Source: CAMPJM01 sp964440915 (GTDB lineage: Bacteria; Bacteroidota; Bacteroidia; Cytophagales; Cyclobacteriaceae). Taken from it: a DNA stretch of 64,000 nucleotides. The notes under the pieces are model-generated. The model had not been told where the DNA came from. It did not search any database and was given only the letters and a program-made list of their open reading frames with translations. Numbering within the stretch: the stretch's first letter is position 1; the number at the start of each line of letters is the position of its first letter. The position numbers were made by a program, and so were the translations under genes. The stretch covers positions 1 to 64,000 of the forward strand of contig CAYTTV010000014.1 in the NCBI GenBank assembly GCA_964440915.1. The letters are read 5' to 3'. This document shows positions 36,563 to 45,665 of the stretch, piece after piece.

Positions 36563-37915
36563 TTAAGATTGAGCTTCTTTTACTTTCAGGGAAGTGCCAC
36601 TTTCCTCTATCACTATAATGGCTGTCCCGGCTTCGATATAGTTCCCTCGCGTATAGGCATCATATATCTCATGATCTATTATGACCTTTCCGCTAGGTCG
36701 CAAGACTGTATAGGCTAGCCCTGTTTTCCCTAGCAAGGACTTTTGCTGAAAATTGGAAGTATATCCTTCATTTCTTCCAAAAGTGTCTTGCAAGGCAACT
36801 CGCTTAAAAGCCTTTGAGTTGGTGAACCTAAATCCACCATAGAAAATCAGCACCACTCCTCCTACCATGCCCAAGCCAACGGCTGCTACGGCATTGAATA
36901 TTCTTTCGTCTGCCACAAAGGAAAAATCAAACATGTCATTGTCCAGCATGGCAAGGATTAGGCCTCCTACCATTAGGGTGATCCCACTGATTCCCGCTAC
37001 GCCAAAACCTGGTATTACAAAAATCTCCACCATCAGCAGTCCAACACCTAAAAAGAAAATGATGATTTCCCAGTTTTCTGCCAGTCCATTGAGATAGTAT
37101 GGCGTGAAATATAAGAGCAGTGCAATAAAAGCAGCGAGTAATGGAAACCCTACTCCTGGCGTTTGTAGTTCAAAATATATTCCACCAATAATGATCAGGA
37201 TAAGGATTCCGCTTACAAATGGATTTAAAAACAAGGCAATTGTTTTTTCGGCACCGCTAAGTTCGAAATGCGATATCGTGTAATCAATGAGCCCATTCCG
37301 CTTTAGCAATTCCTCTATGTTGTTTACCTGGGCTTCACAAAACCCATGCTTAATGGCTTCAGTAGTGGAAAAGGTGATGACTTGTCCGATGGGCGTAATG
37401 CCTTCTATTTCCAGCTGATCATCTACCATGGCTTCTGCGATATACGGGTCCCTGCCCTGAGCCTCTGCTGTAGAGCGCATGATCGATCGCATATAGGATT
37501 GGTACTTGTCGGGTGCTGCCTGACCGTCAGCCGTAACCACTGTTGCAGCGCCTATGCTGGCGCCAGGTGCCATATATATGCTGTCGCAGGCGATGGAGAT
37601 AAGGGCTCCCGCAGAGGCAGCATCTTTATTGATAAACACCCAGACCGGCTTCGGAAAGTTGAGAATGGCTGTCCTGATGTCGTCGGCATCTGTCAAGGCA
37701 CCGCCATAAGTATCCAACTCAAGGATTACGTAATCGGCCTCAATTTCCTTTGCATGTTGCAAGGCCAATTCTACATAGCGATTTGTTCGCGGATCTATAT
37801 CTGCCTTTATTTCCATTACCATGACAAGTGGCTGAGCGGCAGCATAGCCAGTTTGATAAAAGAGGAAAGCATTGATGAAAAATAGAAAGGCATAAAATCT
37901 GTATATCATTCGCAT
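36563..37915 (-). CDS. NfeD-family membrane protein with ClpP-type serine protease domain
   Basis: The long form of NfeD. A signal peptide (about 1-27) is followed by a ClpP-like protease domain (about 28-210): nucleophile region DAASAGAL with Ser101, a catalytic Lys expected about 50 residues on. Four or five membrane segments (about 225-345) follow, then a C-terminal OB-like NfeD domain (about 390-450). NfeD proteins usually act with SPFH proteins (stomatin-like); the SPFH gene in this window is not adjacent. The gene is directly joined to kdsB. Confidence 0.9.
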   Translation of the reverse strand: MRMIYRFYAFLFFINAFLFYQTGYAAAQPLVMVMEIKADIDPRTNRYVELALQHAKEIEADYVILELDTYGGALTDADDIRTAILNFPKPVWVFINKDAASAGALISIACDSIYMAPGASIGAATVVTADGQAAPDKYQSYMRSIMRSTAEAQGRDPYIAEAMVDDQLEIEGITPIGQVITFSTTEAIKHGFCEAQVNNIEELLKRNGLIDYTISHFELSGAEKTIALFLNPFVSGILILIIIGGIYFELQTPGVGFPLLAAFIALLLYFTPYYLNGLAENWEIIIFFLGVGLLMVEIFVIPGFGVAGISGITLMVGGLILAMLDNDMFDFSFVADERIFNAVAAVGLGMVGGVVLIFYGGFRFTNSKAFKRVALQDTFGRNEGYTSNFQQKSLLGKTGLAYTVLRPSGKVIIDHEIYDAYTRGNYIEAGTAIIVIEESGTSLKVKEAQS

Positions 37916-38343
37916 GTTTTTGAAAACCTAGATTGAAATGTCAATTGCGACACAAATTAGCCAAAAATAATCATGTGAACTTCATGAACCGATAAGTTTT
38001 ATCTATTCTGAACCTAGAGAAAACCAAAGAGCCGTTGCCAGCTGCAACCATTCATACAATAGAAAAAACTAAACGATCGTTAAATCTTATGCCTGTAAGA
38101 AGGAACATGGCTAATAAGTCGCCCCTCATGGCCAAAGCTGTATGCTATTCCGAATAGATTGGTCATGTAAATTTTTATGCGGAGATGGTAAGGGATGATT
38201 ACGCCCCCACAAAGCAACGCTTGATTATGGGCATGATTTGTGCCATATCTTGCTGAAAATGTTTAATATTGTTGAATATCCACCCATATTTGTTCTATAG
38301 AAAATGATTAATATTGCAATACCTTAATAACACACCTCCTTCT
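37916..38343. other. intergenic region of 428 bases, nothing recognised
   Basis: This separates NfeD (-) from the LysM gene (+) and must hold both promoters. I found no TTTG/TAnnTTTG pair that I would defend, no strong hairpin and no open frame with similarity. A CATATTTG at about 38285 is one base off the -7 consensus. Confidence 0.4.
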
Positions 38344-39456
38344 ATGAAAAAGCATTTAATACTTTTAACATTCTTAATCGGTATAGTAGGCTCGGGCAAT
38401 ACGCTTGCCTTAGGATCTGCTTATATTTTGGAAGATTCAATTGGGGTGGAGAAGGTCGGAGATAATGTATTTATATTGCATAAAGTCGAGGCTAAAGAGA
38501 CTTTGTATTCATTGTCGAGGAGATACCAAACGGCGATCAATGATATCATTCGCTACAACCCAGAGGCAGAGTCGGGCCTAAAAGTTGGCACAGTATTGAA
38601 AATCCCCCATAAGAACAAAACACAACCATCAGCTAGCGTGAGCCATGTGGTAGAAGCCTCTCAAACCTTGTTTTCTATTTCAAGAATTTACGACGTGTCG
38701 GTAGAGAACATAAGAAAATGGAACAACTTACCCAGCAATGATCTAAATGTAGGTCAAACTTTGGTGATCTATCGGGAAGCGCAAGACCAAACTGAAACAA
38801 AAGTCCCAAGGGCTACAAGCAATGTTGCCATCCCTACTAGGGAAGAAGGGGTTCAAATGACAGAATCAGGAAAAATTGTGCACAAAGTTATTCCTTCACA
38901 GACCTTATACGCTATTTCGCAATTATATGGGGTTTCAGTAGATGAAATAAAACAATGGAACAACTTGAAAGATAATACCTTGGAGGTGGGAAAGTTGTTA
39001 ATCATCAAGGCAGATAGTACACCTCACCCCCACAAAAGTATCGAACAGCCCAGGGAAAAAATAGATGTTGTAGAGCAGGAAAAGATCGTAAGGTTAGACA
39101 ATCAGGTTGAAAACGATCCTAAACCGAGCAATGAACGTGAAGAAGCGAAGAGACCGGAAACTAGAAAGGAGAATTCCAGTGGCTTTAAGAAGGTAGTGGA
39201 GCTGGGGTTGGCAGAGAAAATAGAAAGCAATACCGACACTAAGAAATACGTGGCACTGCACAGAACGGCACCGATTGGCACTATCATGCAAGTAACCAAT
39301 GAAATGAACAACCAAAATGTTTTTGTGCGAGTAATCGGAAAGCTTCCTGCCACGGGGGCCAACGAAAAGGTTTTGATAAAGCTGTCAAAGCCTGCTTTTG
39401 AAAGGCTTGGAGCAGTAAATGATCGTTTTCCAGCCGAAATTTCTTATGTGCCTTAG
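38344..39456 (+). CDS. LysM-repeat peptidoglycan-binding protein with C-terminal double-psi barrel
   Basis: I start at the ATG at 38344 (MKKHLILLTFLIGIVG), giving a signal peptide; a TTG 30 bases earlier is less likely. Three LysM domains follow (YSLSRRYQTAINDI, FSISRIYDVSVENI and YAISQLYGVSVDEI, each with a WNN or NPEAE motif and L.VG...I). They bind glycan strands. A charged linker leads to a C-terminal RlpA-like double-psi barrel (about 290-370, with HRTAPIGTIMQVTNEMNN and VLIKLSKPAFERLG). The domain order suggests a wall-anchored enzyme or structural factor. The RlpA family catalytic Asp/His are not clearly present. Confidence 0.88.
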   Translation: MKKHLILLTFLIGIVGSGNTLALGSAYILEDSIGVEKVGDNVFILHKVEAKETLYSLSRRYQTAINDIIRYNPEAESGLKVGTVLKIPHKNKTQPSASVSHVVEASQTLFSISRIYDVSVENIRKWNNLPSNDLNVGQTLVIYREAQDQTETKVPRATSNVAIPTREEGVQMTESGKIVHKVIPSQTLYAISQLYGVSVDEIKQWNNLKDNTLEVGKLLIIKADSTPHPHKSIEQPREKIDVVEQEKIVRLDNQVENDPKPSNEREEAKRPETRKENSSGFKKVVELGLAEKIESNTDTKKYVALHRTAPIGTIMQVTNEMNNQNVFVRVIGKLPATGANEKVLIKLSKPAFERLGAVNDRFPAEISYVP

Positions 39457-39577
39457 ACGAATGTGTGGGCAGTTTCCTTGTTTTGTTGTCAACTTTTTCG
39501 GTCATTGAGAACTAATAATACAAAAAATTCATTTGACATAGGGGACTACAGTCCTTGTAGTACATCAAAAGCATTTT

Positions 39578-40171
39578 ATGCCTAAGGATCATTCATTTAC
39601 TTCAGAAGGAAGTACAGTTGCAAAATTCGTTTGGAACGTACTCTTTATTCTTTTTTATCCGCTTATCACAACTTTCTCTTTGTTGTTTGTTGGCGTATTA
39701 TATGTGTTTTCTCTTCTTTCCAAGATTATCTCCCGGTTTTCAGCGAGTATAGACAAGGGCATCGAGTTGAAAAAACCTGAATGGGAAAACTTTAATCAAG
39801 TAAGAGGACATAGGTTTGAAAAGCTTTTTGTAGATGAGGTCATGTTTGGACCTGCTTATTATAAAGTCAGATCTTTTCCGCAAAGCCAGTCATTAGAAGG
39901 CAAACTGTTTGGTGATTTTATTTATCCTTTTGCTTCTGGCGTACTGCTACAGCAGTGGAATACCATCAACGTTACGGAGATACCTGATTTTCAACTGGTC
40001 TATTTCGATCTTGAGACAGGCAATCTGAAGGATATTGCAAGGATCAAGTCTTTTTCTTGGAATATAAGCGATGAAACTGATGATGCTTTAACCCTCAAAT
40101 GGTTTACAGGAACCGAAGGCGGCGATGTTATTGTAAGGAAAGAGGATGTTCGTAATGAACTAATTCGGTAG
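39578..40171 (+). CDS. hypothetical membrane-anchored protein, 197 aa
   Basis: A pair of hydrophobic segments near the N-terminus (about 13-45, FVWNVLFILFYPLITTFSLLF and onwards) is followed by a soluble domain of about 140 residues, beta-rich, with the charged end KEDVRNELIR. I do not recognise the family. A small inverted repeat (ACTACA and TGTAGT) lies 20 bases upstream. It stands alone between the LysM gene and the TIGR02757 gene. Confidence 0.65.
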   Translation: MPKDHSFTSEGSTVAKFVWNVLFILFYPLITTFSLLFVGVLYVFSLLSKIISRFSASIDKGIELKKPEWENFNQVRGHRFEKLFVDEVMFGPAYYKVRSFPQSQSLEGKLFGDFIYPFASGVLLQQWNTINVTEIPDFQLVYFDLETGNLKDIARIKSFSWNISDETDDALTLKWFTGTEGGDVIVRKEDVRNELIR

Positions 40172-40319
40172 TTAGAGGTGACTTTTAACGATGAATTTTG
40201 ATCCTTTGGATTCTAGCTTCTCTTCCAGATAGCTTTAATTTAGTAGAAAAATACCCGCATTTATTGCTTTAAGAATTGCCCTGTCATAGAGCATTCTAAA
40301 CTTGTGACTTCAATATTCC

Positions 40320-41078
40320 ATGCACGATAAATTAAAAGATTTTCTGGACGAAAAATATTGGCAATATAATCGTCCGGTCTTTATTGAAGATGATCCCATT
40401 TCGATACCTCATCAATATCAACGGCTTCAAGATGTTGAGATTTCAGGATTTTGGGCGGCAGTGCTTGCTTGGGGACAGAGAAAGACTATCATTAATAAAT
40501 GTAATGAATTGTTCCAGTTGATGGACAATGCTCCGTACGATTTTGTCATCAACCATCAAGAAAGCGACCTCAAAGCATTTCTCCACTTCAAGCATAGGAC
40601 ATTTAACGCTACGGATACGCTTTATTTCTTAAAGTTCTTCCAGACATTCTATCAGGAGCACACTTCTTTGGAAGAAGCCTTTCTTACTTCAGAAAATGAT
40701 ATAGAACAAGGGCTTATCAATTTCCACAACTTGTTTTTTTCTTTGGAGGATTATCCAGAACGTACAAGAAAGCACATTGCCACGCCTGCAAGAAAATCTG
40801 CTTGTAAACGTATCAACATGTTTTTACGATGGATGGTAAGAAAAGATGACCGTGGTGTTGACTTTGGCTTATGGAAAAACATCAAGCCTGCTCAACTCAT
40901 CTGCCCTTGCGACGTGCACGTAGACAGAGTAGCACGAAAGCTGGGCCTGATCACCCGAAAACAAACCGATTGGCTTATGGCAAAAGAGCTGACAGCCAAC
41001 CTGCAATTGTTAGATCCCGAAGACCCCGTTAAGTACGACTTTGCCTTGTTTGGATTGGGGGTATATGAAAAATTCTAA
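40320..41078 (+). CDS. TIGR02757-family protein (DUF2400)
   Basis: The sequence matches the TIGR02757 group common in Bacteroidota: conserved start EKYWQYNRPVFIEDDP, the motif ISGFWAAVLAWGQRKTI, KRINMFLRWMVRKDD and PCDVHVDRVARKLGL. These motifs resemble a helix-hairpin-helix/endonuclease III-like helical core (the pattern CDVHVDRVA... parallels HhH base-excision enzymes). The true activity is not known. The length of 252 residues is usual for the family. It converges on pyrE. Confidence 0.9.
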   Translation: MHDKLKDFLDEKYWQYNRPVFIEDDPISIPHQYQRLQDVEISGFWAAVLAWGQRKTIINKCNELFQLMDNAPYDFVINHQESDLKAFLHFKHRTFNATDTLYFLKFFQTFYQEHTSLEEAFLTSENDIEQGLINFHNLFFSLEDYPERTRKHIATPARKSACKRINMFLRWMVRKDDRGVDFGLWKNIKPAQLICPCDVHVDRVARKLGLITRKQTDWLMAKELTANLQLLDPEDPVKYDFALFGLGVYEKF

Positions 41079-41093
41079 CAACGTTTAATTGGT

Positions 41094-41750
41094 TTAAAGT
41101 CCTGTCCAGTTTTGGGGATCCTGGCGCCAAGCATTTAAAATGGGGACTTGTTCTGCGTTTATTGTTCCTTTTTGCTGGGCATGTTGTAATAGTGCACTAT
41201 AATCGCTCAGCACCACTAAGGGTACGCCAGCCTCCTCAAAGTGCTGGTCAGCCACAGGAAATCCGTAAGTAAATATGGCAACCATGCCTAGAACCTCCGC
41301 TCCAGCAGCTCTAAGGGCATTCACCGCCGATAACGAGCTGCCACCGGTAGAAACCAAATCTTCCACTACTACTACTTTTTGACCTTTTTCAATCTTGCCC
41401 TCAATCAGGTTTTCCATGCCATGCCCCTTAGGTTTAGATCGTACATATAAAAAAGGCAAATTCAAGCGATCGGCCACTAATGCCCCTTGCGGAATGCCTG
41501 CCGTAGCTACACCAGCTATGGCTTCTGTTCCCGCATATCGGCTGGTGATTGCGTCTGCAAGGTGCTCCTTGATAAGGCTGCGAATGTCGGGGAATGAAAG
41601 GGAAAGACGATTGTCACAATATATCGGAGATTTCCAGCCAGAGCTCCATGTAAAAGGATGTTCATGGTTTAGTTTTATGGCTTTGATGGCCAATAAGCTC
41701 TCTGCAACTTTTTTGGCAATTGGCTGCTTATAGATAGAATAAGTGTTCAT
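41094..41750 (-). CDS. pyrE: orotate phosphoribosyltransferase
   Basis: Makes orotidine 5'-phosphate from orotate and PRPP, the fifth pyrimidine step, usually as a homodimer. The PRPP-binding motif VVVVEDLVSTGGSSL is clear, preceded by VATAGIPQGALVADRL. I start at the ATG at 41750 (MNTYSIYK); an upstream TTG is not favoured. The length of 218 residues is normal. It is divergent from the NUDIX gene; together with the pseudo-dihydroorotase it is the only other pyrimidine-pathway gene here. Confidence 0.95.
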   Translation of the reverse strand: MNTYSIYKQPIAKKVAESLLAIKAIKLNHEHPFTWSSGWKSPIYCDNRLSLSFPDIRSLIKEHLADAITSRYAGTEAIAGVATAGIPQGALVADRLNLPFLYVRSKPKGHGMENLIEGKIEKGQKVVVVEDLVSTGGSSLSAVNALRAAGAEVLGMVAIFTYGFPVADQHFEEAGVPLVVLSDYSALLQHAQQKGTINAEQVPILNAWRQDPQNWTGL

Positions 41751-41858
41751 GCTGCGAAAATACAATATTATTTTTTCTTAAAAATTCATAAAGGATATTT
41801 GTTAGGATATAATAATTCTTTTCATTTGTAAACATTAATGGTATTTAATAGGGGACGT

Positions 41859-41864
41859 AAGGAG
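41859..41864 (+). promoter_or_regulatory. Shine-Dalgarno site deciding the NUDIX start
   Basis: AAGGAG lies six bases before the ATG at 41871. Such a good site is uncommon in this window and favours 41871 over the ATG at 41838. Confidence 0.7.
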
Positions 41865-41870
41865 AAGCTG

Positions 41871-42554
41871 ATGAAAATATTTATCAATGATATTCCTGTC
41901 AATATCATAAGAGCTAACGAGCCGATTGACTTGGGTCATTATGAAGAGATCGTTGAGGGGAGGGAGTTGGCGTATGTCGAGGATCTAAAATTGAAGGATG
42001 ATGTGCTGATAAGGCAGGCTTCAACCGACCAGATCGACAAGTTGCTGAAGTACATGAAAGCCAAAAAACTGAAAAAGCTGGACAGCATTACCGTCACGGT
42101 AAATGACCATAAATCGGTGAAGCATTTCGTTAAAAGCAAATTTAAGATCATAGAGGCAGCAGGAGGTATTGTTAGGAAAGATGACAAAGTGCTGCTCATT
42201 TACCGGTTAGGAGTCTGGGACTTACCTAAAGGGAAGCTCGAAAAGAAAGAAGCGGTCATAGATGGCGCGGTCCGGGAAGTGGAGGAAGAGTGCAATATAG
42301 AGGTAAGGGCAGGTGAAAAAATATGCTCTACTTGGCATACCTACACGCACAATGGTAAAAGGGTGCTCAAAAAGACTACTTGGTATGCCATGGACTGTCT
42401 AGAAGATAAGAAAATGAAGCCACAGGCAGAAGAAGATATCGAGGAGGTAAGATGGATGAATCCTAGAGAGGTGCGTTTGGCCTTGCATAATTCATATCCT
42501 TCTATTCGGTATGTTTTCAAGAGATACTATGAGTTGCATGCAGTGGAGCATTAG
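41871..42554 (+). CDS. NUDIX hydrolase
   Basis: Hydrolyses a nucleoside diphosphate linked to another moiety. The Nudix box begins at Gly121 (GKLEKKEAVIDGAVREVEEE): Gly121, Glu127, Arg135, Glu136, Glu139 and Glu140 match GX5EX7REUXEE; the usual Gly after it is Cys141. An N-terminal domain of about 90 residues with unknown role precedes it. It is convergent with the following minus-strand gene (11 bases). Confidence 0.9.
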   Translation: MKIFINDIPVNIIRANEPIDLGHYEEIVEGRELAYVEDLKLKDDVLIRQASTDQIDKLLKYMKAKKLKKLDSITVTVNDHKSVKHFVKSKFKIIEAAGGIVRKDDKVLLIYRLGVWDLPKGKLEKKEAVIDGAVREVEEECNIEVRAGEKICSTWHTYTHNGKRVLKKTTWYAMDCLEDKKMKPQAEEDIEEVRWMNPREVRLALHNSYPSIRYVFKRYYELHAVEH

Positions 42555-42565
42555 AGCCACTTTAA

Positions 42566-44137
42566 CTAATAATCCACAGCAGCTTCCGTGCTTAAAGTTT
42601 GCATAGCTTTTTCCTTTATGATAAGTTGAATGGGCTTCTTGTGGATTTTTGATTCCAGCCAAGAGATAATGTCAAAATACATAAAGGGCCTTTTCTCGTA
42701 AATATTATTTTCCAATGGAAGCAATTGCATTCGGAGAGATTCAAATTGTGACATCAGTTGATCTTGTGTCGTTCCCCCACCCAATTTTTTTAGAAAAATT
42801 AATATATAACGTTGGAAAGTCTGCATGTCACCTTTCTTTAATAGAAAACGATAGGTCGACCTGATATAATAATCGATAACATCAATATTGCCCAATTCAT
42901 AATGACAAATAAGATTCACAATGCGGGCAAAGCTGTGAATGTCTTCCCTGAGTTCGCCTTCCTGTGTGTTGATTATCTTGTTCAGGTGCACGATGGCTTC
43001 ACTGTAATTGTCATTGCCAAAGTACAGGCATGCCGTCTTGTAATAGAGAATAATGCGTGAGTGGTTGTCAAGTTGGTTTGCAAACACTTCTAGTTTAGGT
43101 TTTATGCGGTTCATTAAGGCCACGCCATGTACAAAGTCGCCCAACATAAAGTAGCGGTTAAATTCATGAACATAACTGTATTTCATCAACTTCAAGCGAA
43201 TGTTTTCATTAAGTGAAACGCCGGGCACAAACCTGACTGCCTTCAGTTTTTTGCTGGTAGCAATGAACTCATAATACTTCAGCAATTTAAATTGCGCTAT
43301 CATGAGGTTATTGATGCCGTTAATGTACATCTCCAGCCTTGTAGGAATAAGTTCTGGGTATTTATCAAATAGCATTACCCATTCCTTTGCATAATGGTAC
43401 CCTTTCTCAAAATCCTGTATCATGGAATAATAACCCACGAGCAAGTGGTAGAGATTCAGTTTTTCGTTGAAAGAAAGGGTTTCCTCGTTTACGGTGGGCA
43501 GACTGGCTTTCACAATATTGACCACCTTGGTGTAGTCGGACTTGTTGCGGATAAAACCGCCTTTTTTATAAAGAGAGTTGAGCCTCACTGAAAGGTTGGT
43601 AAAGGTGTTGATATTGTTGATCCGATTGTTTACATCCTGCACCTCCTCGATAATCCTGTTTACCCTTTTTTCATTGTCGCGCCCTACAGTTTGGGAGAGC
43701 ACGCTTTTCTCCCATTTCAGAATTTCTAATAGCAATTCTAGATTGTCTATCTTCGCTGCCATTTTTTTGGCTTTTTGCAGTATGCGTACGCACTGCTCGT
43801 ACAGGCTCTTGTTCAACAGCATCTGCGCATAATCGATCAACTCCCGTATTTGTATTTCCACAACGGCTGCTTGATTGTATAGGCGCATGCTCTGTAAAAT
43901 CTTAAAATATAGGTGCGCCTTCATGTTGGATAGTTGGGCGGGTTTTAAAGATGGCTCCTTCTCCAGTATTTGTTTTTCATCTAGATCATCTTGTTGCTCC
44001 ATCAACTCAAACAAGCGGAAGTATTTTTTAGGTGTATTACCCCCCGTGCTATCTACATAGAGTTTAAAATAGCGTTTTTCACTCCGGCTTAAAGACTTAA
44101 TCAGGTTGAAGAGATCGTCGGATTTTGATTTGGCCAT
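42566..44137 (-). CDS. hypothetical helical-repeat protein, 523 aa
   Basis: The protein is almost entirely helical, with TPR-like segments such as YEQCVRILQKAKKMAAKID and YYKTACLYFGNDNYSEAIVHLN. There is no signal peptide or membrane segment. The start DDLFNLIKSLSRSEKRYFKLY is characteristic of a group I have seen only as hypothetical in Cytophagales. Its role is unknown. It is divergent from leuA across a 243-base region with a striking inverted repeat. Confidence 0.75.
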   Translation of the reverse strand: MAKSKSDDLFNLIKSLSRSEKRYFKLYVDSTGGNTPKKYFRLFELMEQQDDLDEKQILEKEPSLKPAQLSNMKAHLYFKILQSMRLYNQAAVVEIQIRELIDYAQMLLNKSLYEQCVRILQKAKKMAAKIDNLELLLEILKWEKSVLSQTVGRDNEKRVNRIIEEVQDVNNRINNINTFTNLSVRLNSLYKKGGFIRNKSDYTKVVNIVKASLPTVNEETLSFNEKLNLYHLLVGYYSMIQDFEKGYHYAKEWVMLFDKYPELIPTRLEMYINGINNLMIAQFKLLKYYEFIATSKKLKAVRFVPGVSLNENIRLKLMKYSYVHEFNRYFMLGDFVHGVALMNRIKPKLEVFANQLDNHSRIILYYKTACLYFGNDNYSEAIVHLNKIINTQEGELREDIHSFARIVNLICHYELGNIDVIDYYIRSTYRFLLKKGDMQTFQRYILIFLKKLGGGTTQDQLMSQFESLRMQLLPLENNIYEKRPFMYFDIISWLESKIHKKPIQLIIKEKAMQTLSTEAAVDY

Positions 44138-44154
44138 CGTAGAGTATTTTGTTT

Positions 44155-44186
44155 ATTATGCTTATATGTTCGCGTATAAGCATAAT
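44155..44186. promoter_or_regulatory. 12-bp perfect inverted repeat in divergent promoter region
   Basis: ATTATGCTTATA (44155-44166), an 8-base spacer TGTTCGCG, and TATAAGCATAAT (44175-44186) form perfect arms. It lies 18 bases before the 42566-44137 start on the minus strand and just upstream of the leuA -7 element, so it could be an operator for both. Confidence 0.65.
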
Positions 44187-44193
44187 TTATCGG

Positions 44194-44201
44194 TATATTT
44201 G
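44194..44201 (+). promoter_or_regulatory. candidate -7 element for the branched-chain operon
   Basis: TATATTTG matches TAnnTTTG. The expected -33 site falls inside the inverted repeat and reads TTCG, not TTTG. The transcript would carry a leader of about 170 bases. Confidence 0.4.
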
Positions 44202-44304
44202 TAAGTTAGGAATCGTAAATATACATCATTTAGGTATTTATTTGGGGGACTTAACTGATAACTTTGGATATGCAATAGAATATATCCTGTGGCGACGGAG
44301 CAAA

Positions 44305-44337
44305 AAGCTCTCCCTTATGGGGTGCTGCTGAGAGCTT
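44305..44337 (+). other. leader hairpin upstream of leuA
   Basis: AAGCTCTC (44305-44312) pairs perfectly with GAGAGCTT (44330-44337) around a 17-base loop. It is directly followed by an ATG opening a 16-codon frame (44338-44388) rich in Leu and Ile that overlaps the leuA start. There is no T-run. Confidence 0.45.
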
Positions 44338-44380
44338 ATGGGCCTAAAAATATACTTAGCTTTAAAAATAAGGAGAAAGA

Positions 44381-45547
44381 ATGGATAACAGAGTTTATAT
44401 TTTCGATACAACTTTGAGGGATGGCGAGCAAGTCCCAGGTTGTACCCTAAATGCCAAAGATAAGGTAGAAATCGCTATCGCATTGGAAAATCTTGGTGTG
44501 GATGTTATTGAAGCTGGCTTTCCTATTTCCAGTCCTGGAGATTTTAAATCTGTCGTGGAAATAAGCAAGGTGGTCAAGAATGCTTCTGTATGCGCACTTT
44601 CCCGTGCAGTAGAGAAAGATATTCAAAGAGCTGCTGAATCCCTTAAATATGCCAAATACCCCCGAATCCACACGGGGATAGGTACTTCTGACCAGCATAT
44701 CTTTACCAAGATTAGGAGCAACCGAGAAGAGATCATAGAGCGAGGTGTGGCAGCCGTAAAATACGCCAAAAAATTTGTTGAGGATGTTGAATTTTATGCT
44801 GAAGATGCGGGAAGAACAGAGAATGAATATCTGGCACGGGTGATCGAGGCGGTAATTGCTGCCGGCGCCACTGTCGTGAATATACCGGATACCACGGGTT
44901 TTTGCCTTCCTGACCAATACGGGGCGAAGATCAGATATCTGAAAGAAAATGTAAAAGGCATCGATAAAGTAATAATTTCTGCGCATTGTCATAACGATCT
45001 AGGACTCTCTACGGCCAATGCCTTGGAGGCCATAAAAAATGGTGCACGTCAGATAGAATGTACCATCAATGGAGTAGGAGAGCGGGCAGGGAACACCTCC
45101 CTTGAAGAGGTAGTGATGATCTTGAGAAAGCATCCACATCTTGGATATGACACCAATATAACTACGCAACAACTTTATCCGATCAGTCAAATGGTGTCGC
45201 AAAGAATGAATATGGTAGTGCAACCTAACAAAGCGATTGTAGGAAGTAATGCTTTCAGCCATTCTTCAGGCATCCACCAGGACGGCGTGATCAAAAACAG
45301 GGAAAATTATGAAATAATAGACCCTGCGGAAGTTGGAGTAGACGAGTCTTCTATTGTTCTGACTGCAAGAAGCGGTAGAGCAGCGCTTGTTTTTAGATTG
45401 AAAAGAATAGATATAGCCCTTTCTAAAGAAGAGCTTGAAGAGGTTTATGAGCAATTTTTGGCGCTGGCAGATACATTGCCAATTGTGCAGGACGAGCATT
45501 TGAAAGCGCTTGTGAAAAACTATCAGGAAGCCAACGTAAATTTGTAA
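44381..45547 (+). CDS. leuA: 2-isopropylmalate synthase-type enzyme, short form
   Basis: Claisen condensing enzyme of the LeuA/citramalate/homocitrate family: condenses acetyl-CoA with a 2-oxoacid. The TIM barrel signatures are FDTTLRDGEQVPGCTLN (6-22), the metal-binding HCHNDLG and GVGERAGNTSLEEVVM. The length is 388 residues, so the C-terminal LeuA_dimer regulatory domain of the 510-520 residue enzymes is missing. AAGGAG (44370-44375) precedes the start. As first gene of the operon with ilv genes it may make 2-isopropylmalate, but citramalate is an alternative. leuB, leuC and leuD are not in the window. Confidence 0.85.
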   Translation: MDNRVYIFDTTLRDGEQVPGCTLNAKDKVEIAIALENLGVDVIEAGFPISSPGDFKSVVEISKVVKNASVCALSRAVEKDIQRAAESLKYAKYPRIHTGIGTSDQHIFTKIRSNREEIIERGVAAVKYAKKFVEDVEFYAEDAGRTENEYLARVIEAVIAAGATVVNIPDTTGFCLPDQYGAKIRYLKENVKGIDKVIISAHCHNDLGLSTANALEAIKNGARQIECTINGVGERAGNTSLEEVVMILRKHPHLGYDTNITTQQLYPISQMVSQRMNMVVQPNKAIVGSNAFSHSSGIHQDGVIKNRENYEIIDPAEVGVDESSIVLTARSGRAALVFRLKRIDIALSKEELEEVYEQFLALADTLPIVQDEHLKALVKNYQEANVNL

Positions 45548-45665
45548 GGAACCAATCTAAGACTTTAGATTATCATCGGTCGATACCCGTGGTAGACAAT
45601 GCCATCGGTGTCGACGATGTATGTAGGACGATTGCCGTTTGATAAATATAAATGATGCTGTGTCC

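Noticed and set aside
44149..44331. 60-codon frame with many Ile codons as a leader peptide for leuA
   Set aside because: It starts with TTG, overlaps the inverted repeat and the -7 element, and would therefore not be within the expected transcript. The short frame at 44338-44388 is a better candidate.
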